The notes: a model not told the origin generated them from the sequence alone. A stretch of 64,000 nt of DNA from Roseimicrobium gellanilyticum (GCF_003315205.1 NZ_QNRR01000008.1:124001-188000), one strand, 5' to 3'. Positions 38,944 through 48,513 are shown, numbered from the stretch's first letter. Program-made: numbers and translations.

Positions 38944-39457
38944 GGTCAGGGAAGAAGCAGGCGTGTGAGGGAAGGGAAACGGAAGTCAGCGCTGGGCCGG
39001 AGGGAACGGGCTTTGCTGGAGAGAAGGGAAAAGATCCAAATGCGCAGAACGAACTATCGTTTTGGAGAGATGCCGTTGGTTGCTGCTGGAAATTAAAGCG
39101 TTTCGTGAGTCCGCTTCAAGGCGGAAATGTCACGGAACACAATATATAGTGGGAACCGTTGTTTGACAGCCACAATCTATAGGGTGCGATAACCTGAGGC
39201 GCTTGTCGGCGGCAATGTGAATAACGTTGTGAACAACCGGTGCAGGCGCCTACTTGAGAGGCGATTACACTATTCACAAATTTATCATGATAATAAGCAT
39301 ATCTTAACTATCTGAATATGCGAGCCGGTTTGTGACCGGTCGGGAATTTGTTTCGCATGACGCATGACGAGTGCGGCAGACCTCCACTTCTGGACGTCAA
39401 ATGCCGATATGAGCAGGCCAGTCTCAGGGATGGAGACGTAACCGGAAGTACAACTCC
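38944..39457. other. AT-rich intergenic region with DnaA-box-like sites
   Basis: A 514-base gap between divergent genes. From 39130 to 39330 it is strikingly AT-rich for this genome. It contains TGTGAATAA (39216-39224, reverse complement TTATTCACA), TGTGAACAA (39228-39236) and CTATTCACA (39270-39278), followed by an AT stretch with ATCATGAT near 39284-39291. It could be an initiator-binding region or only a promoter area. Confidence 0.5.
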
Positions 39458-40024
39458 ATGAAAAGCCTCCCTCGAGCTGTCGCGATTGTCTCCGCCTTGA
39501 CCCTGGCCCTCGTCATTGTCCGGAATGCCAGCCAGGCGCAGAATGCCGATTCTCAGGGAACGGCAGCCGCCAAGCAGCCGGAAGACTCCACGCCATTTGT
39601 CACGGAGATCCCTGAGGGCTATCGCGACTGGAAACTGATCTCCGTGGCGCGTGAAGAGGGAAGCATTGATGACATCCGCGCCGTGTTGGGGAATGACATC
39701 GCCATCAAGGCATATCGTGAAGGTGCCACACAACCGTTCCCTGATGGCGCCATCATCGTGCGGCTGGCGTGGAGCCTTGTTTCATCCGAGGAAAACAACA
39801 AGGCCTTTGGCAGGGAGCAGTCCTTTGTGGCGGGCGCTCCGAAGAACGGAGTGCAGTTCATGATCAAGGATGCGAAGAAGTATGCGGCGACGGGCGGTTG
39901 GGGGTATGGCCAGTTCGACAATGACAGTGGCAAGACGGTGGAGAGGGCGAAGCTGGCGACATGCTATCCATGCCATCAGGCGATTGAAGCGCGTGATTAT
40001 GTCTTCACGCACTATGCGCGGTGA
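39458..40024 (+). CDS. Cytochrome P460 family protein
   Basis: A 188-residue exported heme protein. A signal peptide covers about the first 27 residues. The mature protein opens with FVTEIPEGYRDWKLISVA and continues GNDIAIKAYREG and FPDGAIIVRLAW, the pattern of the cytochrome P460 domain, and ends with the c-type heme motif C168-Y-P-C171-H172. P460 proteins include hydroxylamine-oxidising enzymes and others of unknown role; the family alone does not fix the substrate. It stands alone. Confidence 0.88.
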   Translation: MKSLPRAVAIVSALTLALVIVRNASQAQNADSQGTAAAKQPEDSTPFVTEIPEGYRDWKLISVAREEGSIDDIRAVLGNDIAIKAYREGATQPFPDGAIIVRLAWSLVSSEENNKAFGREQSFVAGAPKNGVQFMIKDAKKYAATGGWGYGQFDNDSGKTVERAKLATCYPCHQAIEARDYVFTHYAR

Positions 40025-40422
40025 TGATGTACCATGTAGCTTGGACAGTGGCTCTACGTATGGCGGCTGCCTTGGTGATGAAATGACAACTGAGGCTGAC
40101 GGAGCGCTTTGCGTCTTGGAGTGCGGTGGCAAGCGATCGAGCGCGACACCGCTTTGAACGGAGGTGCTGACATACAACACCTCTTCGCATTCCAAACATT
40201 GCTGTCCTGGTCACATCCGAGCTTGGGGTGTTGGTGAGTCTAACGTATCGTCATGATGTGGGCTCCGTTCAAAGCGGTGTCGCGCCTTAGCGCTTGCCGC
40301 CGCACTCCAAGACGCAAAGCGCAGATCGCACCCGTGAGAGCAGTGACTGCTTCGTTCCTGAAAAATCTATCATGAAGTAGCGGCAGTATCGCAACCATGT
40401 CCCCTTGGCCTTCTCAAAAATC
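40025..40422. other. Intergenic region with a 60-base inverted repeat
   Basis: A 398-base gap between convergent genes. It is mostly the repeat pair at 40104-40321. Nothing else is recognised. Confidence 0.6.
40104..40321. repeat. 60-base inverted repeat pair (GCGCTTTGCGTCTTGGAGTG type)
   Basis: The arm at 40104-40163 and the arm at 40262-40321 are reverse complements over about 60 bases with a few mismatches near the middle. They are separated by 98 bases. The arms begin GCGCTTTGCGTCTTGGAGTG and end CACCGCTTTGAACGGAG. Confidence 0.85.
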
Positions 40423-42768
40423 TTAGGGCTGCACGGTCACTCGCAACGTGCCGCCGCTGCTGATGCCGATGAAATGAAGACCGGTGGCGTCGGTGTAGAA
40501 TTGGCTGGGAGACAGGGCCACGCCGTCCTGATAGCCCGTGTAGGTGGCGGAGGGATTGAGGGTGCTGCCGTAGCCGAAGTGGTAGTCGCTGGTGGGAGCG
40601 GCGTCTGCGTCTACCTGAGCGAGGATGCCGGTGGTGCTGTAGGTGGCGGAGATGGCCGGTGCGGCGGCACTGCATTCAAAGATGGCTGCGCCACCGAGGT
40701 GCACGACGCTGCCATTCACCAGGGTAAAAGAGACGACAGCTCCGCCTTGATCGCGCACGGCTGCGAAGGCGGCGTCGGTGGTGATGGCCCCGGCATCGTA
40801 GTCGGTGCCAGGCGTTGAGCTGAAGGTGAGGATGTCCGTGTATCCTCCCGGCACCTGCAGTTCCACTGCATGCGCTGTGGAGGCGGTGGTGCTGAGACGT
40901 GTGGCGGCGATGGCTGTCGCTGCGGTATCGCGAGTGCTGAGGATGGTGAGGATGGAGCCATCATTGCTGGTCAATGCTCCCTGCACGCCCGAGATGGTCT
41001 GCTCTGCGCCGCCAAAGGTTTCAGCGTAGTAGCCGGAGAGATTGTTGCCGGTGAGCGCACCGCTGCCAGCCATGAAGACATCGCAGGATTTGGTGCCCTT
41101 GTCCCAGCGGTATTGCAGCAGATCGGTCGTGGAGGAGACCTGGGTGCGCGTGCCGACGGGGTGCCAGTTCACCTGGTTGGTGACTTGGGCGGAGTTGTTG
41201 AAGTAGTCGAGCACGACGAAGTAGCTCTCATCGATCATTGCCAGCGTGCGGGTGACGGTGTTGCCGCTGCCATTGATGCCTGTGACCGTGGTGCTGCTGA
41301 GATCGGCGAAGCGATTGGTCTGCCCGCCTTCATTGATGCTATCGAGCCAGGTGGAGACACCGATGTTGGCGCCGTTGGTGATGTAGGAACTGGTGCCGTT
41401 GACAGTGGGAACGTTCTTTCCGGTGACGGTGTTGATGTAGTAGGCGCGATTCGTGGAGCTGGTGACATTGGGTCCGCCACCGCTGGTGACGACGCGGGAC
41501 TCGCCACCGTCGTAGATGACCATGTCGAGCGGGTTGCGCGAGTTGTGGCGGGTGTTGATGAGTTCGTCTGAAGAATGATCCGTGGCGGCGATGAGCGTGG
41601 CCTGGCGACCGCTGGTGCCGTGGGCGCTGCGCAGCACCGTGATTTCCACATCGGCCGAGCTCAGGAAGTTGGTGGGTGAAGCGGTGGGTACGGCTGCGGC
41701 AACGCTGTTGTCGACTGCGAGGAAGCGTGTGGCGGTGTGGTACTGGTTGTTCTCGAAGTTGCTGGAGATGGGAGCCGCCGTGAGGTTGGCGCGGGACCAG
41801 CGCAGCTCAGAGCCAAGCGAGGTGCTGGTGTATTCACCCCATGCGAGGTCAGGAGTGAGATAGGTGCGCAGACCTTCTTCAAAGGGAGCGCTCGAACCGT
41901 CCGGCTGGCGCGTGAGGAGGGCGAAGGTGAAGAGCGGTTGGAGATTGGTGAACCAGTTCACTCCGGTGGCGTTCTTCACGTGATGGGCGGTGCTCACGAG
42001 ATTGTTGAGCGAGTAGTTCGCATACCAGGAGCTTTCACGATACCAGCCTGTTTCATCAGCCATGCGGTTGAGCGCGGCGTTCACCAGGGTCTTGCCTTTG
42101 GTCAGCCAGGTGTTGGCGGTGGAGGAGTCACGCAAGGCCAACGCGGTGGTGATGATGGCGGAGCCGAACTTCAGCGCGTAGTTATCATCGGGGTGGAAGG
42201 TGTTTAACTCAAGGTTGTTGCGTCCTGCATCAGCCCACTGGGTGATCTTCGAGCGCATGGTGGTGATGTTGGCTGCGGTGAGATTGGGCGAGCCGCGCAG
42301 GAGATCGAAGGCCTCGGCCATCGATTGCAGTCGTCCGCTGTCATAGATGTGCTGGAAGCGATTGGAAGGCTGGAAGAGGATCCAGGCGGCGCGGCTTCCC
42401 ATGCGTGAGATGGCGGTGGTGGCCACGAGGGCGTAGCTGGCATAGGTGTTCGGTGGTGTTTCACCGAGACGTTCAAGAATGGCGGCGCCTTTGGCGATGC
42501 TGGCGAGGGTGTCTTCGTTCGTGGCGGAAGCCAGGGAGCCGAGCTGGCCATTCACGTAGCTGCGCACGCTGTTGCTGTAGCTGGAGTAGAGCGGGTCGGT
42601 GGCACGTGCCTGTAGCGATGCCACGGATGCAGGCCAGATGAGCGGCTGGGAGGACGTGGCGGGCAAGGCGAAAGTAGTATTCACCTGGATGCTGGCACCG
42701 GGGAGGAGAGGAGCACTGGTGATGCCAAGAGTCACGAGCGCGAGGAAGCGGAGAAGGGTGCTTTTCAT
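40423..42768 (-). CDS. Heparinase II/III-like polysaccharide lyase
   Basis: A 781-residue exported protein. The start at 42768 gives a signal peptide (MKSTLLRFLALVTLGITSAP). Residues about 60-370 are helical, like the toroid of alginate and heparin lyases, with YRESSWYANYSLNN and HHVKNATG. The C-terminal half is a beta-sandwich containing ADHSSDELINTRHNSRNPLDMVIYDGGESRV, the region characteristic of heparinase II/III. Such enzymes cleave uronic-acid polysaccharides by beta-elimination. The exact substrate cannot be told; PL8 and PL12/PL17-like families are alternatives. The gene is single, without neighbours for sugar uptake. Confidence 0.75.
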   Translation of the reverse strand: MKSTLLRFLALVTLGITSAPLLPGASIQVNTTFALPATSSQPLIWPASVASLQARATDPLYSSYSNSVRSYVNGQLGSLASATNEDTLASIAKGAAILERLGETPPNTYASYALVATTAISRMGSRAAWILFQPSNRFQHIYDSGRLQSMAEAFDLLRGSPNLTAANITTMRSKITQWADAGRNNLELNTFHPDDNYALKFGSAIITTALALRDSSTANTWLTKGKTLVNAALNRMADETGWYRESSWYANYSLNNLVSTAHHVKNATGVNWFTNLQPLFTFALLTRQPDGSSAPFEEGLRTYLTPDLAWGEYTSTSLGSELRWSRANLTAAPISSNFENNQYHTATRFLAVDNSVAAAVPTASPTNFLSSADVEITVLRSAHGTSGRQATLIAATDHSSDELINTRHNSRNPLDMVIYDGGESRVVTSGGGPNVTSSTNRAYYINTVTGKNVPTVNGTSSYITNGANIGVSTWLDSINEGGQTNRFADLSSTTVTGINGSGNTVTRTLAMIDESYFVVLDYFNNSAQVTNQVNWHPVGTRTQVSSTTDLLQYRWDKGTKSCDVFMAGSGALTGNNLSGYYAETFGGAEQTISGVQGALTSNDGSILTILSTRDTAATAIAATRLSTTASTAHAVELQVPGGYTDILTFSSTPGTDYDAGAITTDAAFAAVRDQGGAVVSFTLVNGSVVHLGGAAIFECSAAAPAISATYSTTGILAQVDADAAPTSDYHFGYGSTLNPSATYTGYQDGVALSPSQFYTDATGLHFIGISSGGTLRVTVQP

Positions 42769-43149
42769 GGGCGTCTGAGTCTGAGAGTTTGATATTGAAT
42801 GAGGGTTCAATGCACTCGACTGACGCGGGGGATGGTCTCAAAAGGGGAGGGAGGAGACAAGCCAACACCGTGTGGGTGGGCAAAGTTGAATGATGTATTA
42901 TGGTGTGAGGCGTGGGGCGGGCATGATTGTGGGAGGGTGGGGCACAATGGTGGGAGGCAGGTTTGCGGAGTTGGCGCGTCTGGGACAGGCGGGGTGCCGT
43001 GCCGTTGGGTGCGGGTTGGGGTGCAGGGAGTTCAACACAGAGACGCTGAGATGCAGAGGAACTTCGGAGACTGAGGTAGGTGAATGAGTCCTGTAGATGT
43101 GCAGGCGATAGCGGCGATGATTTTTTCAGCGCACGCGCGGGTTCACTGT
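42769..43149. other. Intergenic region with one 44-base repeat
   Basis: A 381-base gap, G-rich on the plus strand, between divergent genes. It contains repeat copy 1 at 43031-43074. Nothing else is recognised. Confidence 0.5.
43031..43074 (+). repeat. 44-base dispersed repeat, copy 1
   Basis: Begins TTCAACACAGAGACGC and ends GGAACTTCGGAGACTGA. Same orientation as the three other copies in the window. Confidence 0.85.
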
Positions 43150-43443
43150 ATGGTTAGAATCATGGACGGTGATTCTCGGACTTGGCAGATAATTCTGGAT
43201 GGCGTTCGTTCGATGCCTGGAACGCAGGAGATGCTAATCGTGCTGTTTCTCGCATTCGCGACCATTGCTGGCAACGCAGTGTTCGCGCTTCACTACCGCC
43301 GTGTGGGTAAACCTGTCTTCAAATCACTCTTCAATCCCCGGAGCTTTCCCATTGGTGACTTCAATGCGCGTGAGTGGATGATGCTGGTGGGAGTCTTCGC
43401 CGTGTCTTTTGTCCTCATCGTGTTGATTGCCAAAGCAGGATAG
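43150..43443 (+). CDS. Small membrane protein, hypothetical
   Basis: A 97-residue protein with two hydrophobic segments (MLIVLFLAFATIAGNAVFAL and MMLVGVFAVSFVLIVLIA) joined by a basic loop (HYRRVGKPVFKSLFNPRSF). No family recognised. The start is uncertain: ATG at 43150 or 43162 are both possible, and the frame stays open to 43084. It begins soon after a dispersed repeat. Confidence 0.5.
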   Translation: MVRIMDGDSRTWQIILDGVRSMPGTQEMLIVLFLAFATIAGNAVFALHYRRVGKPVFKSLFNPRSFPIGDFNAREWMMLVGVFAVSFVLIVLIAKAG

Positions 43444-43519
43444 TCCGATGGTGTTTAGTGGGGCCATTGAGCATCTTTGACCAGGGGATCTCGCAAGATG
43501 CGGGTCAGGGTGAAGGGTG

Positions 43520-43563
43520 TTCAACGCAGAGACACAGATATGCAGAGGAACTTCGGAGACTGA
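43520..43563 (+). repeat. 44-base dispersed repeat, copy 2
   Basis: Begins TTCAACGCAGAGACAC and ends GGAACTTCGGAGACTGA. It lies 446 bases after copy 1. Confidence 0.85.
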
Positions 43564-43661
43564 GAAATGCGTGCTAACCTTGCGAAAGTGCAGGCTACAA
43601 CGGAGTTGATTTTGCCTGCACCCTTGCGGACTGGCTGTATTTTAAGCGACCCTACGCGCCC

Positions 43662-44069
43662 TTGAATACCTCTGATTACTCTCTGAATTTCCTCGATCAG
43701 ACGGCCACACTTCGATTGAACCCAAAGTGGGAGGATGTTCGCCAGCTTTTGGATACACGAGGAGTCGCGGCAGGGCAGGCGATACTATTTTCCTGCGATC
43801 ACGCAGGTGGGCTCGACATGTCCGTGTGGTTTGCTTTGCCCGATGGTAGTATCATTGATGCCGTCATGCGGAAGGACTCGGCGTCGAGCCGTTACGTTTC
43901 GATTGTGCAGTGGCGGAAGGATGAAGCGACGGATGATGAGATGCTTTTGGCGCGGCGGATCACCACAAACAGTGAGCTGGCTGCTGCATTTGCCAAAGCT
44001 GTCGAGAGTTATTACGCCTTCCAGAGCTGTTGCGGAAAGCACTGTGCGTCTTTCGTCCAAGGCGCCTAA
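43662..44069 (+). CDS. Hypothetical protein
   Basis: A 135-residue soluble protein. It has alternating beta-like stretches (GQAILFSCDHAGGLDMSVWFALPDGSIIDAVM and SRYVSIVQWRKDE) and a C-terminal CC-GKHC cluster. No family recognised. The frame opens on an in-frame TTG; no ATG is available near the N-terminus, so the start is weakly supported. Confidence 0.4.
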   Translation: MNTSDYSLNFLDQTATLRLNPKWEDVRQLLDTRGVAAGQAILFSCDHAGGLDMSVWFALPDGSIIDAVMRKDSASSRYVSIVQWRKDEATDDEMLLARRITTNSELAAAFAKAVESYYAFQSCCGKHCASFVQGA

Positions 44070-44320
44070 TTTTGCGCTTACGACGACATGATGGTTCGAT
44101 CCGAGGTTAGCTACTTTCCGGCGAAGGTCTGTCTCCGTGCGAGTGGACGACTATCAAGCCGTCCACCGCCAGCGGGTTTGCGAATCTACGATTGGAGGAT
44201 GAATACGCGGCCTGACCATGTGCTGTTGTGAATTTGGTCATCGCACTGTGGTGGCAATCGTTGCGTTCCGCGGCCTGAATAGCTAAGCTTGGGCATTCTT
44301 CTGACCAACGAGCTTGATTT

Positions 44321-44794
44321 ATGAAGCGATGGCTTAAAAAAATCATTGTCGCAGCAGTCGTGGTCTTCAACCCTCTCACGATTTTCGTTGCTTGGATCGG
44401 AACGGCATGGTTGTCCAACAATCGCCCCGAGACCGGGACGAATCTGAGTGCTGTAGACTGGCTGCCTCAATCGGCCTCTGATATTTCCTACTATGAGACC
44501 TATTCATGGACTGCGTGGGAATGCACCATGAGTGAGGAGGACTTTCGGAAGTGGGCTTCGCGCTACGAGTTGCGAGAGATTAGCGGCGCTCTATCCATAG
44601 AACGTTTCAGTTGGAGGGAGGCGTGGCGAACGCACCTGGGTTCAGGTAGAGATTCTTGGGAAGAAGAACGAAAGCATGTGGCAACGGTTCGCGATGGTCT
44701 ATTTGCGGCCAAGTACTGGGAGAATGGCGGTGGGTACAAGCTTGTCTTTGATCGTGAGACGAGCCGGGTTTATCGCCAATCCAATCCGCGATGA
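44321..44794 (+). CDS. Hypothetical protein with N-terminal membrane anchor
   Basis: A 157-residue protein. A basic N-terminus and one hydrophobic helix (about 8-31, IIVAAVVVFNPLTIFVAWIGTAW) anchor it. The rest is soluble, Trp- and Glu-rich, with WLPQSASDISYY and CTMSEEDFRKWASRYEL. No named family recognised. The ATG at 44321 is well placed. It is followed by a short gap holding a hairpin repeat. Confidence 0.6.
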   Translation: MKRWLKKIIVAAVVVFNPLTIFVAWIGTAWLSNNRPETGTNLSAVDWLPQSASDISYYETYSWTAWECTMSEEDFRKWASRYELREISGALSIERFSWREAWRTHLGSGRDSWEEERKHVATVRDGLFAAKYWENGGGYKLVFDRETSRVYRQSNPR

Positions 44795-44846
44795 ATGGGT
44801 GCGTTGGGGCTGGAAGAAGGGGCTCCGCACCCATGATTCACACCAC

Positions 44847-44865
44847 CGGCACTAGGCTAGTGCCG
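44847..44865. repeat. CGGCACTA hairpin, copy 2
   Basis: CGGCACTAGGCTAGTGCCG, a perfect palindrome around a central base. Same stem as at 23761-23779. It lies between two convergent genes. Confidence 0.65.
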
Positions 44866-45005
44866 CTCCCTGCGAAGGGCACTTTCCCTTCGTGGAGGTG
44901 TTGCGCTGAGTGGTGTTATCCACGCGCGAATGGAAACGAGGCGTTCCCACTCCTCGGGCCTATGGCGACGTCATGGGATGAGTTCGTCGCGAGGGAGCGG
45001 GATGG

Positions 45006-46331
45006 CTACGCCAGATTCAGCACCCCACCTGCGCACAGCTCGGCTTTGCCGAAGGACTGCAGACCGGTGTGGCCCATGGCGTGGGCGATGGTCATCCAAA
45101 GGCGGTTGTGGCCTACCTTGTTGTCGTACTTCAGGCTGCGTCCCATCTGGAAGCCGAAGCCGCCGCCGATCATGACGATGGGGATGTTGTCCAGGGTGTG
45201 GGAGTTGCCTTTGCCGAGTTCGTTGGTCCAGACGAGCAGGGTGTTGTCCAGCATGCTGCCTTCGCCCGTGGGCTCGGGGGTTTCGGAGAGGCGCTTCGCA
45301 AGGTAGGCGAATTCACCGGCGAACCACGTGTTGATCTTTTGCAGCTTCTCGTAGGCGTCCTTCTTGTCGTCAGGCTCGTGGGAGAGGGAGTGATGGCCTT
45401 CCTCCACGCCGAGCCAGCGCATCTGGGCCTGGCCCACGGAGCGCATGTACTGCAGGGTGGCCACGCGGGTCATGTCATTGGCCATGGCATTCACCAGCAG
45501 ATCGATCTGCATGCGACTCAGCTCGGGAGTGTTGTCATTCACGAGCTCAATGCCGGGATCGAGTTCGGGCATGGGATGTGCGAGCTTGGAGTCTTCCTCG
45601 GGCTTCTGCAGATCCTTCTCGAGGTTGCGCACCAGCGTGAGGTGCTGGTCCAGCATCGCTTTGTCGCGCGCGGAAAGTTTGGCGGAGACTTTTTTGAAGT
45701 CGGCCTGCACGTCATCGAGGATGCTCACGAGGCTCTCCTTGTCCTTCATCTTGCCGTACATCTTGCCAAACATCTGGTACGGATCATCGATGGGAGCGAT
45801 GGGCTGGTTCGCGCCGGCATAGCTCATGCGCGTCCAAGGGTCGGCGCGATCCGGCACGGCGACGCCGAACTCCATGGAGCCGAAACGGGTGCGGGTCTCG
45901 GCCTTGCTCTGGAGGAAATTTTTGATCTCCTGGTCGATGGAGATGCCGCCGGCCCAGCCTGCGGGGGAGCCGCCGCCGCCGCGGATGTTTCCGGGAAGGA
46001 GCTCGCTGCCGGTGAGGAGGCAGCTCATGCCGCGCATGTGGTTATCGCCATCGCCGCGCACGAGGTTGGCGATGCCATTGAGCATGAGTGTGCGGCTCTT
46101 GAAGGGCTCCAGGGGCTGGAGGATGGACTTGAAGGCGAAGTCCTTGCCCTCCTGATCGGGCCAGAAATCCTTAGGCAGGGTGCCGTTCGGCGAGAACATG
46201 ATCACCAGCCGCTGACGTTTCTGCGGCAGCGGGGCGCCGGTCAGGCTGGGCAATCCGGAAAGGAAGGGCAGCGAGGCGGCGGAGATGCCGAGGTCACGAA
46301 GGAATTGGCGGCGGGAACGGGGGAGGGTCAT
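45006..46331 (-). CDS. DUF1552 protein with twin-arginine signal
   Basis: A 441-residue exported protein. The N-terminus [15 protein letters not shown] is a Tat-type signal. The mature protein matches DUF1552, with [35 protein letters not shown] and [18 protein letters not shown]. The fold is related to the sulfatase/alkaline phosphatase group, and the family occurs mostly in Planctomycetes, Verrucomicrobia and Acidobacteria next to DUF1592 cytochromes. Here no DUF1592 gene adjoins it. Function unknown. Confidence 0.9.
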   Translation of the reverse strand: MTLPRSRRQFLRDLGISAASLPFLSGLPSLTGAPLPQKRQRLVIMFSPNGTLPKDFWPDQEGKDFAFKSILQPLEPFKSRTLMLNGIANLVRGDGDNHMRGMSCLLTGSELLPGNIRGGGGSPAGWAGGISIDQEIKNFLQSKAETRTRFGSMEFGVAVPDRADPWTRMSYAGANQPIAPIDDPYQMFGKMYGKMKDKESLVSILDDVQADFKKVSAKLSARDKAMLDQHLTLVRNLEKDLQKPEEDSKLAHPMPELDPGIELVNDNTPELSRMQIDLLVNAMANDMTRVATLQYMRSVGQAQMRWLGVEEGHHSLSHEPDDKKDAYEKLQKINTWFAGEFAYLAKRLSETPEPTGEGSMLDNTLLVWTNELGKGNSHTLDNIPIVMIGGGFGFQMGRSLKYDNKVGHNRLWMTIAHAMGHTGLQSFGKAELCAGGVLNLA

Positions 46332-46501
46332 GTCTGGATTGTCTGGGGGAGGGACAATGAAGAGAAGATGAGGCTGAGGCGCTTGGCAGCGGAAAGCGGG
46401 CCAAGATAGCTACGGGCTGAGAGCGAAGAATCTCTCTGGCGAGCGGTGACTTTTTGCAGGGGTTGGTTCCGTGAAGAATGGGTGTGGTCACCTGCGTGGG
46501 A

Positions 46502-46546
46502 TTCAACACAGAGACACAGAGACGCAGAGGGAACTTCGGAGACTGA
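46502..46546 (+). repeat. 44-base dispersed repeat, copy 3
   Basis: Begins TTCAACACAGAGACAC and ends GGAACTTCGGAGACTGA, with one extra G. It lies upstream of the DUF1552 gene. Confidence 0.85.
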
Positions 46547-46621
46547 GACTGAACTGAGCGGACGCCCAGAGCACCCGGCGGACCCATTTGTGATTTTCTT
46601 CAGCCTGTGTGCTCTCTTCAA

Positions 46622-48121
46622 TCAAGGCGCCGTTGCGGCATCCGTCTTCGCTGCGTGATTGGCGCGAGCGAGTTCACGCGCGGCGCTCACGGCCTGAGTA
46701 CAAGCTTCCACGCAAAGCAAGGGCAGTACGCCGGTTTGCTTGTAGGCGTCCTTGGCAGGTGGCAGCTTTTCCGGTGGTAGTGAGGTCAGGGGTTGGTCAG
46801 CAGTGAGTGACCACGTGATGGCGCGCAGGCAGTTCGTAGCGGGATCGCAGACTTCGGCGACCATCTGCTGCGCTAGCTCGTCGGTGATGTTCTTGGCGAA
46901 ACGGTACATGCCGGTCTGGCGGTTCAGCGTTTCGCGCAGCGGTACGGGCTGCAAGGTGCCTGCGAGCCAGTGCTCCCAAAGTCCCACCGCCGCGGGATAG
47001 AGGAAGTCCAGGGCGAGGAGCAACTCGGAGGTGTTGGAAAGTTCGAGCACCCAGCCATGGCGCAGGTTTGGTGCGGTCTTCACCGCGCGGAAGTTTCCGG
47101 CGTCATCGTAGGTCGCGATGGAGCGTGCGTCTTCTGGGGCTTTGAAGGCTTGAAGGCCGCCGCGATTTTCGGTGTCGTCCACATGATGGCAATGCCAGGA
47201 GCAATCGTTGGTGTGGTGGACTTGCACTTGGCCGATGCGGAAGCCGTCTTTTCGCGAGAGGAGATGTTCGAGGGCGTCTGTGGACGGTGTAGGTTGAGTG
47301 GACGAGGCGGACGTCTTTGGGGCGAGGGAGTGCCGTGTCTGGAAGTCGTGCACTTGATCCAGAATGACGTCTGCCATGAGGGCTTCGGTGCCGATGGCGC
47401 TGCTGTAGTAGAGCTTCCGACCGTGGAGATCGTGGGGATTGTGCCAGAAGACTTCGTTTTGACTCGCGGCGGCGGTGGGTTCGGTGGTGATGCCGAGGAG
47501 CACGGGGATGTCCTGATAGCTATGGAGGCCGTCCGCGATGAAGAAGGGAACGACGACCACGTTTGGTGCCGTGCTCATCTCGTGCCACTTCGCGACGAAG
47601 GGTGCTTCTTCCATGTAGGCGTCGAGCACTTCGGCGAATCCGTATCCACCTTCGCGGATGAGGGTCACCTGGTCCTTGATGGCCTTGGTGGAGTTTTCGT
47701 TCAGGCTGGTGCCGTGGCCCACGATGATGAGCGCGGTCTGATCACGCGGCACGCCGGGCGCCACTTCATTGGCACGCTTCAGCAGCAGCTTCGTCATGCT
47801 GGGATGCACGCCCACGGGATCGCAGTAGTAGACGTTCGTATCGCCGCGCTTCGTGATGGGGCCATCGATGCGCAGTTCCCGCGGAATCACTTCCTGGCAG
47901 AAGTAGCCTTCGCTGATGAAGTTGGGCACCACGAAGATTTCCCTGCTCTTCACCATGTAGAAGACCTCGCGCATGGAGGGCTCTTCCTTCCAGAAGCAGC
48001 ACACCACTTCATCGAACACGCCTCGACGACGAATCTCATCCGCATGCTGATGGGTCGGCGTGCTGGAGTCAGGGTTCAGCGTGGAACCGTGACCGACGAG
48101 GATGAGGGCGGTTTGGGACAT
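46622..48121 (-). CDS. Two-domain CbiX chelatase with DR2241-type C-terminal region
   Basis: A 499-residue protein. Two CbiX/sirohydrochlorin-chelatase domains occur in tandem: LVGHGST at residues 8-14 and IVGHGTS near residue 140, each with the chelatase His. The C-terminal 200 residues match the Deinococcus DR2241 architecture, with a putative 4Fe-4S domain whose Cys residues may be CSWHC, CDPATNC and CVEAC. CbiX enzymes insert iron or cobalt into sirohydrochlorin. No siroheme or cobalamin genes are nearby, so the metal is open. The start at 48121 is chosen at MSQTALILVGHGST. Confidence 0.85.
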   Translation of the reverse strand: MSQTALILVGHGSTLNPDSSTPTHQHADEIRRRGVFDEVVCCFWKEEPSMREVFYMVKSREIFVVPNFISEGYFCQEVIPRELRIDGPITKRGDTNVYYCDPVGVHPSMTKLLLKRANEVAPGVPRDQTALIIVGHGTSLNENSTKAIKDQVTLIREGGYGFAEVLDAYMEEAPFVAKWHEMSTAPNVVVVPFFIADGLHSYQDIPVLLGITTEPTAAASQNEVFWHNPHDLHGRKLYYSSAIGTEALMADVILDQVHDFQTRHSLAPKTSASSTQPTPSTDALEHLLSRKDGFRIGQVQVHHTNDCSWHCHHVDDTENRGGLQAFKAPEDARSIATYDDAGNFRAVKTAPNLRHGWVLELSNTSELLLALDFLYPAAVGLWEHWLAGTLQPVPLRETLNRQTGMYRFAKNITDELAQQMVAEVCDPATNCLRAITWSLTADQPLTSLPPEKLPPAKDAYKQTGVLPLLCVEACTQAVSAARELARANHAAKTDAATAP

Positions 48122-48204
48122 GAGTGCGGGAGTGACAGAAAACAATACGTACGGAGGATGGGTAATATGCCGCCTTCGTGTGAGTGCTCAAACGTTGCAC
48201 GCTG

Positions 48205-48513
48205 TTAGATAGACAGTTTTCCGGAGCACCAGCCTTCCACCAACGCAGCCACGGTGGGTGCCATGAACTGGAATTCTTGATCGATCGGATGGTAGGCCCA
48301 CAATCCTTGGTGACCGATTCGAAACCCAAAGTCGATTCCACCCAAGCCTGAGCGGCCAATGGCAAAGAACGAGATCTCGCTAGCGACGTAAGACCTATCC
48401 AGGGGAACGATGACAAGCGTCTGGGAGTCTTCGTCAAAATGGCCCTGCGCGGACCAGCCATCCTCGAAATACTCGCGGCATGCGAAGGGACGATACTCTT
48501 CGGGAATGCTCAT
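48205..48513 (-). CDS. Hypothetical protein
   Basis: A 102-residue soluble protein (MSIPEEYRPF). It contains FFAIGRSGLGGIDFGFRIGHQGLWAYHP and ends VAALVEGWCSGKLSI, a pattern seen in SMI1/KNR4-like small proteins, but I am not confident of that family. It lies 27 bases before the HAD gene's end, in the same direction. Confidence 0.55.
   Translation of the reverse strand: MSIPEEYRPFACREYFEDGWSAQGHFDEDSQTLVIVPLDRSYVASEISFFAIGRSGLGGIDFGFRIGHQGLWAYHPIDQEFQFMAPTVAALVEGWCSGKLSI

Noticed and set aside
43031-46546. Dispersed 44-base repeats as a CRISPR array
   Set aside because: Copies are hundreds to thousands of bases apart, with no regular spacers and no cas genes.
45069-48208. Two long frames antisense to DUF1552 and the chelatase
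   Set aside because: The minus-strand genes have clear families, and the plus-strand products do not.
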